From DATLZU01 sp051293835 (GTDB lineage: Bacteria; Nitrospirota; Nitrospiria; Nitrospirales; Nitrospiraceae), in NCBI GenBank assembly GCA_051293835.1, contig JBPKMA010000006.1, forward strand, positions 62,001 through 126,000: 64,000 bases of DNA. Direction: 5' to 3'. Under the pieces are notes generated by a model. That model searched no databases and was not told the origin of the DNA. It saw only the letters and a program-made list of their open reading frames with translations. A program made the translations under genes and the position numbers. Within the stretch, counting starts at the first letter, position 1, and the number at the start of each line of letters is the position of its first letter. This document shows, one piece after another, positions 24,466-33,901 of the stretch.

Positions 24466-24994
24466 GAAGGATGCTTCTGCTCGAGGCCGGTCCCAAGGTG
24501 CTAATTCGAGGCACTGCGCTAAGAGTGGCGACACCGGGGAGATTCCGCACCACCAACTGAGGTCCTCTCTTCACATCGGCCGCAATCCTTCTACCTTCCT
24601 CTCTACGCCTCTTTTCCTCTGACAAGTTCCAAGGATGGCGCTGTCTTGGAATCGACGATGGGCACGTCTGCGACTACGGCAGCGACTGCGATAGCACGTC
24701 CTCTAAAGATCTAAAGAGGAGCGCAGCATGGCCTTCACCCGATCCCTTTTCAACGCGGGGTTCCCACACCAGGACTGCGACCGACCTTCACCCGGGCATG
24801 GCGGAATCGCCACGCCGGGCGCGTACCCCCGCGATTCTTCCATTGGGCCCGCGATTGTCGTACCCGGGGAAATGTGATATCCTGTTGACAACGTCAACGA
24901 ATAGTCTGGAACCGATCGCCTGCCTGGTCTAACCATCCTGCGACCCTTTCCAGCCTATTTAGGGGTTTCATCCTCTTTCGGGGAGGTTTAGCCT
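24466..24994. other. Gap upstream of the FKBP gene
   Basis: About 530 bases with no credible gene on either strand. The 3' part holds the predicted promoter and palindrome described separately; the 5' part (24470-24800) shows only short, low-complexity frames. Confidence 0.5.
24855..24897 (+). promoter_or_regulatory. Predicted sigma-70 promoter with overlapping palindrome
   Basis: TTGTCG at 24855-24860 and TATCCT at 24878-24883 are separated by 17 bases, a plausible -35/-10 pair reading toward the FKBP gene. Two bases after the -10 element lies a perfect inverted repeat TTGAC-AAC-GTCAA (24885-24897), where the transcription start would be, so a repressor could bind there. The leader to the FKBP start would be about 100 bases. 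Confidence 0.4.
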
Positions 24995-25558
24995 ATGCAC
25001 ATATACAGGTTTACGGGGGGAGGTTTGCTCGCGTTCGTGATGGCCATGTCTGTCAACGTCGCCGGCGCGCAAGCGCAGGCACAGAAAGGAGCGTCGAAGA
25101 TGACGGTTTCAGAGGGCAAACTGGTGTCGTTGGAGTACACGCTCCGGTTAGATGACAAGACAGTCATCGAGAGCAATGTGGGCGGCGATCCCTTGAAGTA
25201 TACCCAAGGCGCGCACGAGCTGATCGTCGGATTGGAGAAAGCGCTGGAGGGCATGGCGGTGGGCGACAAGAAGACGGTCATCGTTCCTCCGGCGGATGGC
25301 TATGGTGCTGTCGATCCCAAGGCCTTTCAGGAAGTGAGCAAGAAACTGATTCCGCCGGACGCGTTGAGAGTAGGGGCGCAGCTCCAGGGCCGGGGGCCTG
25401 ATGGTCGGGTGCTCTATCCACGGGTAGCGGAAGTCAAGGATGAGACGGTCGTGCTGGATTTCAATCATCCGCTTGCCGGCAAGACGCTTGTCTTTGACGT
25501 GAAGGTGCTGGACATCAAGGACGGTGCTGTTCCGTCCAATCCGAAGCGCCCGCATTGA
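24995..25558 (+). CDS. Exported FKBP-type peptidyl-prolyl isomerase
   Basis: A 187-residue periplasmic folding factor. A signal peptide (GGLLAFVMAMSVNVAGAQAQA) precedes a SlyD-like FKBP fold: KLVSLEYTLRLDDKTVIES, then DPLKYTQGAHELIVGLEKAL, EGMAVGDKKTVIVPPADGYG, an IF-type insert in the flap (about 100-150), and the last strand GKTLVFDVKVLDI. Unlike E. coli SlyD there is no His-rich tail, and it is secreted. GGGGAGG lies eight bases before the ATG. Transcribed convergently with pncB. Confidence 0.93.
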   Translation: MHIYRFTGGGLLAFVMAMSVNVAGAQAQAQKGASKMTVSEGKLVSLEYTLRLDDKTVIESNVGGDPLKYTQGAHELIVGLEKALEGMAVGDKKTVIVPPADGYGAVDPKAFQEVSKKLIPPDALRVGAQLQGRGPDGRVLYPRVAEVKDETVVLDFNHPLAGKTLVFDVKVLDIKDGAVPSNPKRPH

Positions 25559-25580
25559 TCGACCAAGCTAGTCGCTGAAA

Positions 25581-26915
25581 TTAGCTCCGCTCGTCGACAG
25601 ACTTGGCGAGGTCGCGGAGCGCTTGGGCGATGTGGACCGGATAGGGCGGAGCGGGGTCCAGGCGCCGCAGGAAATCGGGCAGGCGGGCGAGTTGGGAAGC
25701 GGCGTGTGCGCGCGAGTCGGCGAGGGAGGGGAGGGGTGCAAGACGCCGGCCGGCCTGCAGGACGGGTTGGAGCAGCGCCTCGCCTGCCTGCACGTCATCC
25801 TCGACTGTGACGATGTCCTCGGCGAACTGGCCATTCGCCTTATAGTGCCGATACACCTGTTTCCGGCCCGGCCACGTGGCTTTCCCCTCCGATCGTTTCC
25901 GGCAGGCTCGCCCAGCGTATTCCTGTAGCTTGTACGCGCAGTCAAGCGACGGGGCGTCGGCCGATGTGGTCATGGCCGTGCCCACTGCGAAACTGTCGAT
26001 GGGGGCGCCGCTTGCCATGAGGGCTGCCACCCGATACTCGTCCAAATTGCCGCTCGCCAGAATCCGTACGTGCGGCAATCCACCGTCGTCGAGGATCCGC
26101 CGGACCTTTCGGGCGTGATCAGCCAGATCGCCGCTGTCCAGTCGCACGCCTTTGACAATAAGGCCTTTCTCCTTCAGCCGGGGCGCAAGCGCCACCACCT
26201 TGCGGGCGGCCGCCTCTGTGTCGTAGGTGTCGAGCAGCAGCACGACGTTGTCGGGCTGGGCGTAGGCGAAGTGCTCGAACGCGCTGGTCTCGTTTTCGTG
26301 TGCCTGCACGAACGCGTGAGCCATCGTGCCGTAGACCGGAATCCCAAATTTCACACCGGCGAGCACCGTCGCCGTGCCGGTGAAGCCGGCCAGGTGGCTG
26401 GCCCGGGCCGCGAGCAATCCCGCCTCCGCGCCGTGAGCTCGCCGTAACCCGAAGTCGATCAGCGGCTTGCCGCCAGCGACCAGCACCGATCTCGCCGCCT
26501 TGGACGCGATCATGGTCTGAAAGTTGAGGAGGTTCATAACGCGGGTTTCGACGAACTGGGCCTGCGGGAGCGGGGCGGTCACGCGGAGGATCGGCTCGTT
26601 CGGGAAAAAGATCGTGCCCTCTGGCATGGCGTGCACGTCGCCAGTAAACCGCAGGCGTTCGAGGTAGTCGATAAACGACCGGCTGAAGCGTCCACAGCGT
26701 GCGAGCCACTCCAGATCTGCTGGACTGAAGCGGAGCGTTTCCAGATAGTCCAGCACCTGCTCCAGGCCAGCCGCGATTAGAAAGTTACGTGGAGCCGGCA
26801 GTTTGCGGACGAAGAATTCAAAGACCGCCGTTTCTTCCATCCCCTGCTCCAGGTAGGCCTGGAGCATCGTGAGTTGGTAGAGATCGGTGAGGAGCGCGCT
26901 CGAGGGCTGGTTCAT
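25581..26915 (-). CDS. pncB: Nicotinate phosphoribosyltransferase
   Basis: Converts nicotinate and PRPP to nicotinate mononucleotide in NAD salvage. The start at 26915 gives 444 residues, MNQPSSALLTDLYQLTMLQA, the family's N-terminal hallmark; the longer open frame upstream overlaps pncA and is spurious. Conserved features include FGLRRAHGAEAGLLAARAS and VRLDSGDLADHARKVR. Its ATG overlaps the pncA stop (ATGA), so nicotinamidase and this enzyme are made together. Confidence 0.95.
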   Translation of the reverse strand: MNQPSSALLTDLYQLTMLQAYLEQGMEETAVFEFFVRKLPAPRNFLIAAGLEQVLDYLETLRFSPADLEWLARCGRFSRSFIDYLERLRFTGDVHAMPEGTIFFPNEPILRVTAPLPQAQFVETRVMNLLNFQTMIASKAARSVLVAGGKPLIDFGLRRAHGAEAGLLAARASHLAGFTGTATVLAGVKFGIPVYGTMAHAFVQAHENETSAFEHFAYAQPDNVVLLLDTYDTEAAARKVVALAPRLKEKGLIVKGVRLDSGDLADHARKVRRILDDGGLPHVRILASGNLDEYRVAALMASGAPIDSFAVGTAMTTSADAPSLDCAYKLQEYAGRACRKRSEGKATWPGRKQVYRHYKANGQFAEDIVTVEDDVQAGEALLQPVLQAGRRLAPLPSLADSRAHAASQLARLPDFLRRLDPAPPYPVHIAQALRDLAKSVDERS

Positions 26916-27499
26916 GCCGTGAGATTCTCCAAGCGGATCGGCACGGCTCCCAGACGGACCATCTCCTCCTCCGCTTTCCGCCCGTCGTCCGGTTGCACGT
27001 TCACGGCTCGGATACCGTCCATCAGAAGATAGACGGCATAGCCGAGTTTCCTCGCGTCTTTCACTGTGTTGAGCACGCAATAGTCGGTCGCCAGGCCACC
27101 GATAAACAGGCGTCGCACGCCGGCGGCTCGAAGCTGCTCGTCGAGCGAAGTACCCTGAAATGCAGAGTAGGCATCCTGGTCCGGCTCGGTCGCTTTGTGG
27201 ATGACCACGGCCGACGGGGGCGCCTGAAACCCCGGCGGTGGCAACGAACCGGGCGAACCAGCGACGCAGTGAACGGGCCATGGACCGCCCTGTTCGCGGA
27301 AGGAACAGTGATTTGGCGGGTGCCAGTCGCGGGAGAGAAAAATCGGCAACCCGTGCGACTCAAAGCGGGCCATGTAGCACATCAGGATGGGCACGACCTG
27401 ATCGCCGTCCGGCACGCTCAACGCCCCGCCGGGAAGAAAGTCGTTTTGGACATCGACGGCGATCAGAGCGTCGCCCGGTTGCAGCGTCTCTGTGCTCAT
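26912..27499 (-). CDS. pncA: Nicotinamidase
   Basis: Deaminates nicotinamide to nicotinate, feeding the next gene pncB. The 195 residues show the Asp-Lys-Cys triad: Asp16 in IAVDVQNDFLPGGAL, Lys in VIHKATEPDQDAYSAF, and Cys in GGLATDYCVLNTVKDA. The metal-site histidines are in SRDWHPPNHCSF. A GTG four codons upstream could also serve as start. A complete two-step salvage operon. Confidence 0.95.
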   Translation of the reverse strand: MSTETLQPGDALIAVDVQNDFLPGGALSVPDGDQVVPILMCYMARFESHGLPIFLSRDWHPPNHCSFREQGGPWPVHCVAGSPGSLPPPGFQAPPSAVVIHKATEPDQDAYSAFQGTSLDEQLRAAGVRRLFIGGLATDYCVLNTVKDARKLGYAVYLLMDGIRAVNVQPDDGRKAEEEMVRLGAVPIRLENLTA

Positions 27500-27527
27500 A
27501 GCTGCGGCCACGAGATCTGCGTTCGAC

Positions 27528-27941
27528 CTACATGGCTCCCAGCAACTTGGCCGCTTTCTTCACGTCCCGCGGTTTGACCCAAAAGATCGCTCCGTACCGG
27601 CCCGATCCGGCCACCACCGCGTCCAACGCCGTGACATTGATCTTCGCCCCGGCCAGTTGGGTAAGGACGTCCACCAGCGCGCCGGGTCGATCGTCTCCCT
27701 CGATAAGGAAGCAGGTTTTCGGCGCCACGAGTTTCCATTTGGCACGCTTGGCAGCCGTTTTGAACGCTTCGGGATCAGACGGAACGAAATCCATCTGGGA
27801 GCGCCGTCCGCGGGGAAACGCGGAGAACGCCAACAGGTTGACGCCGGCGTCCCGCAACATCGTGAGCGCGCCGGCGCCAATGCCCGGTTTGTCGGGAACC
27901 TGGACTTTGAAGTACTGCGCGGTGCGGATTGTGTCAGCCAT
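27528..27941 (-). CDS. ACT-domain protein
   Basis: A 137-residue protein made of two ACT-like repeats: QYFKVQVPDKPGIGAGALTM (residues about 8-27) and CFLIEGDDRPGALVDVLTQL (about 75-94). ACT pairs usually bind amino acids; stand-alone ones act as sensors or enzyme partners. An AGGAGG sits just before the ATG at 27941. It lies 28 bases before the pncA start in the same direction, so may be co-transcribed with pncA-pncB, although no link in function is known. Confidence 0.88.
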   Translation of the reverse strand: MADTIRTAQYFKVQVPDKPGIGAGALTMLRDAGVNLLAFSAFPRGRRSQMDFVPSDPEAFKTAAKRAKWKLVAPKTCFLIEGDDRPGALVDVLTQLAGAKINVTALDAVVAGSGRYGAIFWVKPRDVKKAAKLLGAM

Positions 27942-28038
27942 GGGAGCCTCCTTTGTTGGACACCGGAGCACGAGAGAACAACCGGTGTCGGAATTGTAGA
28001 CCACGTTCGGAGGGCGAGGCCAGAGGCCCCGCCGGCTC

Positions 28039-29199
28039 TTAGCTGGCTGAGGCCGGCCTGCTGGAGAATGTGGCGACTTGCGCGCCGAAGCCGGCGAAAA
28101 ACCAGCCGTAAACCTCGTGAAGGGGGATAGAAGCCAGCACAACCGCGGCCAGCCCCTTCGGGGTCATGGCCGCCATCAGCGATGCGTCGGCGGCCGGCGT
28201 GGACTTCTGCACCGACAGTCGAACGACTGGAATGCGCAGGGCGAAGATCGTAACCGTGAGCAGAAGTCCGAGGAAGACGACCCACAGATCGGTCAGTTGG
28301 ACGGACAAGCCGACGTAGACGAAGAAAAACGTCTTGAGCAGAAACGCCACTTCGGAGAAGAAAACCTTCTCGATTTCGTTGAAGGTGATGGGGTCGTGCG
28401 GGATATAGCGCCGCCACGGAAGAACATTGATGATGCCGATGTTGCCGAGCGTCACGCCGAAGGCCAGCGCGGCGATATAGCCGCTGTAACCGAAGATTTC
28501 GGCGATTCCGAATACGACAAACACGAAAGCCGGGGTCGTGAAGATGGCGTTCTTGAGCGTCCGCACTTTGTTGAGCAGAATCGACCACAAGTAACCGCTC
28601 CCGATGCCGAGCAACGACGCCAGGACGAACGAAGACAGGATATGCCCTGCCATCAGGCCCAGATGGAGCTGGCCGAGCTTATACAGCTCGACCAAGGCCA
28701 ACGCCACCACGATGCTGAACACGTCGCTGACGGCAGATTCGGGAAACCGATTGGTGCGGCTGGACTTCTGCATATCGAATTGGCGGACGAGCGGCACGAC
28801 CACGGCCGGGGAGGTGGACCCGACGATGGCCCCCAGCATGTAACAGACGATCGGATCTATGTCCGTCAACGCCATCGCGACGGTGCCAACGGCCGCCATG
28901 GTGATCAGAAAGCGCACCAGTGTCAAGGACGAGGGGCCGCGCATCGCTTTCCAGAGAACATCCAGGCTGATGTCCGATCCTTCTTTGAAAAGCAGGACGA
29001 TCAGGGTGACCGTGGCGAACACGGATCCGAGGACGCCGAAGTGCGCGGGAGTGATGAGTCCCAGCAGGGGAGCCAGGAGGAGCCCGATGATCAAGGGCAG
29101 GACGTCCGGGAGTCTGGTCTGCTGAAAAACGCCCGTGAACAGATGGGCGAGGAAGACCAAAATGCCGACCGAAGCGATGGTAGCAGCGATTTCGTCCAT
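28039..29199 (-). CDS. CPA2-type cation:proton antiporter, C-terminus probably truncated
   Basis: A 386-residue integral membrane protein with about 11 hydrophobic segments. The ion-site region is seen in GAIVGSTSPAVVVPLVRQF and FKEGSDISLDVLW; the late part has FVYVGLSVQLTDLWVVF. These belong to the KefB/NapA side of the CPA superfamily. After VVLASIPLHE the expected final helix is missing, and the frame ends in a non-hydrophobic tail (AQVATFSSRPASAS), so the last membrane segment may be lost. No TrkA domain follows. Function may be impaired. Confidence 0.82.
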   Translation of the reverse strand: MDEIAATIASVGILVFLAHLFTGVFQQTRLPDVLPLIIGLLLAPLLGLITPAHFGVLGSVFATVTLIVLLFKEGSDISLDVLWKAMRGPSSLTLVRFLITMAAVGTVAMALTDIDPIVCYMLGAIVGSTSPAVVVPLVRQFDMQKSSRTNRFPESAVSDVFSIVVALALVELYKLGQLHLGLMAGHILSSFVLASLLGIGSGYLWSILLNKVRTLKNAIFTTPAFVFVVFGIAEIFGYSGYIAALAFGVTLGNIGIINVLPWRRYIPHDPITFNEIEKVFFSEVAFLLKTFFFVYVGLSVQLTDLWVVFLGLLLTVTIFALRIPVVRLSVQKSTPAADASLMAAMTPKGLAAVVLASIPLHEVYGWFFAGFGAQVATFSSRPASAS

Positions 29200-29453
29200 C
29201 AGGCGGAGTCTCCAGATTCCGGAGCGCCGACGCCTGCATTATGCAGGGAACGCTGCACGATAGCAATCGGGCGAGGCGGTTGGAACAGCAGCCGTGTGCT
29301 TAAGGGGTGATGCTCAACGCCTGCGACTCGCTCGCCGGCGGGCCTGCTGCCTGGCGCATCGAGAGAGTGTGGGGCAATGTGCCTGGCTGTCGCCTTCCGT
29401 GTGCCGTCGGCCAGTGCGGAGGCAGGTTTCCGCACGACATTGGAGGATTGCCT

Positions 29454-29974
29454 ATGCGAACGATGGCGAAACAAGTGGTGATGGTTTCGATCCTGCTCGC
29501 TCTGTTGAGCGTATGGCCCGCTGGCATAGGCTCCCGCGACACTGCCTTAAGGCCATTGGGCAGGCGTTCGCGACCTATGTGCCGGCCGTGGTCTCGATTA
29601 TCGTCATCATCTTCGTGGTCCGGGTGATCATCAAACTGATTCATGTGGTCTTCCTGGGGATCGAGCGCGGGACTGTGACCTTCGCGGGTTTTCACCGGGA
29701 ATGGGCGGAGCCGACCTCCAAAATCGTCCGGTTTTGGGTCATCGTGTTCGGCGCGGTCGCCATCGTTCCGTATATTCCCGGTTCCGATTCGCCGGCCTTC
29801 AGAGGCATTTCCGTCTTTCTCGACGTGCTGTTTTCCTTGGGCTCTACCGGCGCTGTCAGCAATGTCGTATTCGGGATCGTCCTGACTTGCAGGCGGCCGT
29901 TCCGGGTCGGAGACCGCGTCAAGATTGCGGACACTGTCGGGGACGTGATCGAGAAAACGTTGCTGGTATCGTGA
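29454..29974 (+). pseudogene. MscS-type channel, N-terminal piece, frameshifted and truncated
   Basis: Begins MRTMAKQVVMVSILLALLSV (signal peptide, ATG at 29454). Near 29525 the frame changes and continues ATYVPAVVSIIVIIFVVRVI, LIHVVFLGIERG, IVRFWVIVFGAVAIVPYIPG, SNVVFGIVLTCRRPFRVGDR and VKIADTVGDVIEKTLLV, then stops. This is the pore-lining TM3 region and the start of the beta domain of a mechanosensitive channel; the N-terminal domain is shortened and the cytoplasmic cage is missing. Confidence 0.7.
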
Positions 29975-30243
29975 AAACCTATGAGGCTCCGGTGTTCAGA
30001 GTGGCTCCGATCGAAACGTGCTCGGGCAAACCGGGCGAAAGCCGCGCCGCGAAATCCGAATAGTCCACGGGATCATTCGTGAGCGTCGTTGCCGTCCTTA
30101 GCATGTTCCGAGCCGAGCTCGCCGACAACGAGCGGCAAATAGCCGAAGCGCCATCGTCAGGGATCGAGGCAGGGTCGGGTGCGGCCGCAATGCATCGGAT
30201 TGAACGCGATAAGCCGTCATGTGAGGAACGTAGGCGGCAGGAC

Positions 30244-31739
30244 ATGGAGCTCTTGAGAGACGGCTTGCCAATCGGCGTGATCGGCGGCATCGTCTTGGTC
30301 ACATCCAGCGTGCTGTTCGCGACGGCGGCGCAACCGCAGCGACCGTTGGAAGGCGTCGCCGAGCCGGAACCGCCGGCGATCGAAGAGAAGCTGCGGAAGC
30401 TGGAGCAACAAGAACCGCAACCGGAGCCGCGGCCGTCCGAAAGCCTCAACCGCGTCCGAAGGCAAAGGCCCTCGAGCGACTGAAGAAATTGGAACAGCGG
30501 CGGGAGGAGGAAAAGGCGAAAGAGTTGGAAGCACAGGGGCCGAAAGAGCGGGCCCGTTAGAAGATACAGTAGCTCAAACAACCGACGGAACCGGCGACGC
30601 CTCCGGCCGCTAAGGCCCGGATCAAACAACTCCTCGGCGTGTACGGCGAGGTGGTCGGCCTCTACGACGAAATTCTGCAGAAGACGAAGCCAGGGCCGGG
30701 GACGCGCTATCGGCATTGAAAGGCCCGGCCTGGCTGTGCTGGGCGGGGAGCATCGCACCCGCTATGAGACTATGGATGGACGATTCCGCGCCGGCGAAGC
30801 CGGCCGCGATCAGCAACTGGCTTTGCGCACGAGGCTCTTCTTCGGGATTCAAAACATCTTCGACCCGGTTCGCTTCACTGTGGCGCTGCAGGATTCCCGT
30901 GCGTCTCTCACCGATTCAGGGTCCTTCGTGAGCAGCAACCACGTGAACCAAACCGATATTCAGCAGCTCCCCATCGATTTCGTTTCCGACAACTTGCTGG
31001 GCACGGGCCTGCCGGCGGAGCTGAATATCGGGCGGGTCAACGTGGACCTCGGCAGGGGGAGGTGGATCGCCCGCAATAACTTGCGTAATGCGACCAACGC
31101 CTATGACGTGGCGCATTGGAGCCTGGGTGAGCCGAACCGATGGCATCTGCACAGCTTTGTCGTGTGGCCGGTCGAGCAGTTCCGCAGGAAAGCCGATCGC
31201 GTTTTCACCGAAAACCCCACCACGCTGTGGGGGGCCTATGTCCAGCTTTCACCTCTCGAGGGGTTCCACACGGAATTGTCCTATCACGGCCATGCCAGCC
31301 GGAGAGAAGCCAGAGATTTCACGATGCACGGCGCCCGGATCTTCAAACTCGGCGGGTGGGCCAATTCGAGTTTGAACTCGAGACGGACTACCAGGTCGGC
31401 AATATCACGCCGACCATGGGCTTCCGTCATTTTCACCATGGAGAATTCGGCTGCACGTCCAACCTGCCTTGGACGCCCCAGCTACTGTTCAAATGCGATT
31501 ATGCCAGCCACGGGTTCGACATCCTTTACGGGCGGCGCGCGTTCGAGTTGCTGCCGACGGGTATTTTCGGAGCCATTCAGCGCAGCAATGTGATCTATCT
31601 CGGCTCCCGTGTCCTCGTAAAGCCGGCCCGGCGGGTGTATCTGTTCGTGCAACATCGACCCGCCTGGTTGGCCGACGGGCGAGGGCCTTGGGTTGGCACC
31701 AGACTTCAGGATCCGACCGGCTCGGCCGGAACCTTATGA
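30244..31739 (+). pseudogene. Alginate-export-type outer-membrane porin, decayed
   Basis: A signal peptide (GVIGGIVLVTSSVLFATAA) is followed by a Glu/Pro coiled coil, a frame change near 30465, and KALERLKKLEQRREEEKAKE with two in-frame TAG codons (30558, 30570), where Gln would be expected. After another change near 30715 the barrel begins: GGEHRTRYETMDGRFRAGE, LALRTRLFFGIQNIFDPVRF, LGRGRWIARNNLRNATNAYD. A further change near 31365 leads to QFEFELETDYQVGNITPTMG and DYASHGFDILYGRRAFELLP. It ends abruptly at 31739, where it meets an MscS piece on the other strand. Confidence 0.75.
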
Positions 31740-32372
31740 CAACGGCCGAGTCGGCAAAATTCTCCACGCCGATGATTTCGATCGGCGAGTCAAATTTGTC
31801 GCGAAAGTTCGGATCGTTCTGCAGGTCCTCCCCGACCTGCCGCATGACTTCCATCACTCGGTCGGGATGTTCCTTGTAGGTCACGCCCATGTCGAGGACG
31901 AAGGCCGACCACTCTTTCCTCATGTTCGACAGTGTTGTGATGGCGCCGTTCGGAAAAATGTGGACGACGCCGGAGAAATCGCGAAGCGTGATGGTCAGGA
32001 ACGTGATGGCTTCCACCAGTATCCCAGTGCTGTTGATCACGGCGACGTCGCCCAGCCGGATCTGATCTTCCAGAATGAGGAAGAATCCGCTGATCAGGTC
32101 GCGAATGAGATTCTGCGCGCCGAAGCCGACTGCTAGCCCGATGATGCCGGCGCCGGCGAGGATCGGTCTGATATCCAGTCCGATCTGGTGAAGCACTTCG
32201 ATGATCATGATTGCCCAGATCACCGCCGACGCGATGGTCCTGAGAATGCCCGTCAGGGTAGCCGCCCGCTTCCTGGCGGTCCCAGGAACCTGCTCGCCGG
32301 GTTCGTTCGCCAGGACGATCACCCGTTCCAACCGCTGAAGCCCGAGCCTCAAAAATCGAAGACCGAAATAGC
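31739..32372 (-). pseudogene. MscS-type channel, middle piece truncated at both ends
   Basis: The minus-strand frame starts GYFGLRFLRLGLQRLERVIV without its own N-terminus, continues through two membrane helices and the pore motif (AGAGIIGLAVGFGAQNLIRD), the beta domain (ILEDQIRLGDVAVIN...VVHIFPNGAITTLSN) and part of the alpha/beta cage up to VENFADSAVVIR, and then runs into antisense of the porin. Both ends coincide with truncations of unrelated genes, so this fragment sits between two recombination or deletion joints. It is a different MscS subtype from the piece at 29.5 kb. Confidence 0.72.
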
Positions 32373-32765
32373 CGCCTTGATTCCGGCCAGACAGATGGGG
32401 TTGTGCAGCGGTGCCAGTTCGCCGAGCCGCTCGATCTCGGCGATCACGTTGTCGTCGATGATCGTCGGCGCGTGAAACCGCTCGCCGCCGTGGACGACCC
32501 GATGGCCGGTGGCCTGAACCGCGTCACGCTCGATATGTTCCAAGACCCAGGCCATCGCATCCTGATGATTCGCCGTGGTGCGCGTGGACCGGCGGGGAAC
32601 CCCACCCTGCTGGACCAGTTCCAAGACCGCCTGCCCGCCGATGCCTCTGATGGCGCCTCGTACCAGTTCCTTCGACGCCGGGTCTTGCCCCGCCTGCGTT
32701 TCCTCCACCTGGAACAGCCGGAACTTGACGGAAGAGCTGCCGCAGTTGACGACCAGCACGCGCAT
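32349..32765 (-). pseudogene. ackA: Acetate kinase, N-terminal third only
   Basis: The frame starts MRVLVVNCGSSSVKFRLFQV, the acetate kinase N-terminus, and includes GHRVVHGGERFHAPTIIDD and LAPLHNPICLAGIKAA. It then stops at 138 residues; the family is about 400. The break falls exactly where the MscS piece begins, so the catalytic C-terminal two-thirds have been deleted. It begins two bases after the DUF481 gene stop. Confidence 0.85.
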
Positions 32766-32767
32766 GG

Positions 32768-33787
32768 CTAGCTGCCGAACTCGTACCCCAGGCCGAAAAT
32801 GAACGCTTCGTCGATCCGCTTGCGGCCCGGCGCCGGGCCGCCGTTGTAACGGAGGTCATATTCGAAATTCACGAAGAGATTCTCGTAGACCGTAACCCGG
32901 ACGCCCTGGTCGACAAAAAACCGAATCGCGTTGCGCTCGGCGAAATCATAGAACCCCTCGTGCTTGTGAAACGCTTTGACGCGGTCGGGCACGAGGGTGA
33001 ATTCGGTGCGCAACGACCAGCGCGCGGAGGGCGTCTGCGTCTGGGGGGCGTTGGTGTAGTCTTCGCTGACATAGGCGAGGCCCGCAACGCCTGCGACGGT
33101 CGCGCGGGCGCTCTCCAAAAATTGATAGCCGAGACCTGAGCTGAGCGTCGTACGCAGCGTCAAATTCTGAAACGTATCCTTTTCAAACAGGCCCTCTGCG
33201 TTGGCGAAGATCTTTTTGGAGAGAAAGAGATCGTATTTCAGCGTGGCCAAGGAGTTGCGAACGGTGACCCGGCTTCCGACCTCTCCGTAATTGTATTTGC
33301 CTTCCAGGAGAAACCGATGTCGCTCCGACCGGATTGTCCAACGCGTCGAGGCGTTGACCGCCCTGGTGTCGGTGTTGCCTTGGGTGCTGTTGCCGCCGAT
33401 ATTGACCGTGCCACGGTAGCGGACCGGCTCAATGTTGATGGCTTTCGCTTCTGAGAGGGACAGCGTGCCGGGTGTGCCGAGTTCCGTCGCTTCAACGATG
33501 AGGGCTTTCCTGAAGAACAGCTCGGCGAGGCTCTCCGCTTCCGTCTTTCCATCGACCTGGACTTTCAGCGGTTTCTCGGAGGAAAGACGCTCAACCTGCG
33601 TCCAGTCGATGGTGATGTTTCCGCTGTGCGGGGTGGTCACGGTCAGCCGGCCCTCTTCCATTTTGACGATCTCGCCCGTGATGCGATCGCCGTTGAGCAA
33701 CCGCACTTCGTCGGCCCAGGCCGGCGTGGGCCCGCCCAGCCCGGTGAGGCAGCAGACGAGCATCCTTCTGATCCATCGCTTTGGCAT
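32768..33787 (-). CDS. DUF481 outer-membrane barrel protein (YdiY-like)
   Basis: A 339-residue envelope protein. The start MPKRWIRRMLVCCLTGLGG begins a signal peptide ending near AWA; an AGAAGGAAACC site precedes it. Residues about 25-70 (EVRLLNGDRITGEIVKMEEG) form a small beta domain often found before DUF481 barrels. The rest is a DUF481 barrel with alternating strands (YRGTVNIGGNSTQGNTDTRA, FVNFEYDLRYNGGPAPGRKR) ending in an outer-membrane C-terminal Phe-type signature (GLGYEFGS). The role is unknown; such proteins often respond to salt or acid stress. Confidence 0.88.
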   Translation of the reverse strand: MPKRWIRRMLVCCLTGLGGPTPAWADEVRLLNGDRITGEIVKMEEGRLTVTTPHSGNITIDWTQVERLSSEKPLKVQVDGKTEAESLAELFFRKALIVEATELGTPGTLSLSEAKAINIEPVRYRGTVNIGGNSTQGNTDTRAVNASTRWTIRSERHRFLLEGKYNYGEVGSRVTVRNSLATLKYDLFLSKKIFANAEGLFEKDTFQNLTLRTTLSSGLGYQFLESARATVAGVAGLAYVSEDYTNAPQTQTPSARWSLRTEFTLVPDRVKAFHKHEGFYDFAERNAIRFFVDQGVRVTVYENLFVNFEYDLRYNGGPAPGRKRIDEAFIFGLGYEFGS

Positions 33788-33901
33788 ACAAACGGTTTCC
33801 TTCTGCTTCAGGTGCGAGTTGAGGTATGCGGACACGAAAATGGAAAACATCGAGGCCGAGACATTATGGTGGATGGGTGTACCCATCCGCGTGAAATCCG
33901 A

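Noticed and set aside
25581..27281. A 566-residue version of nicotinate phosphoribosyltransferase
   Set aside because: The extra N-terminal 122 codons overlap pncA in another frame and lack protein-like character; the ATG at 26915 overlapping the pncA stop is the proper start.
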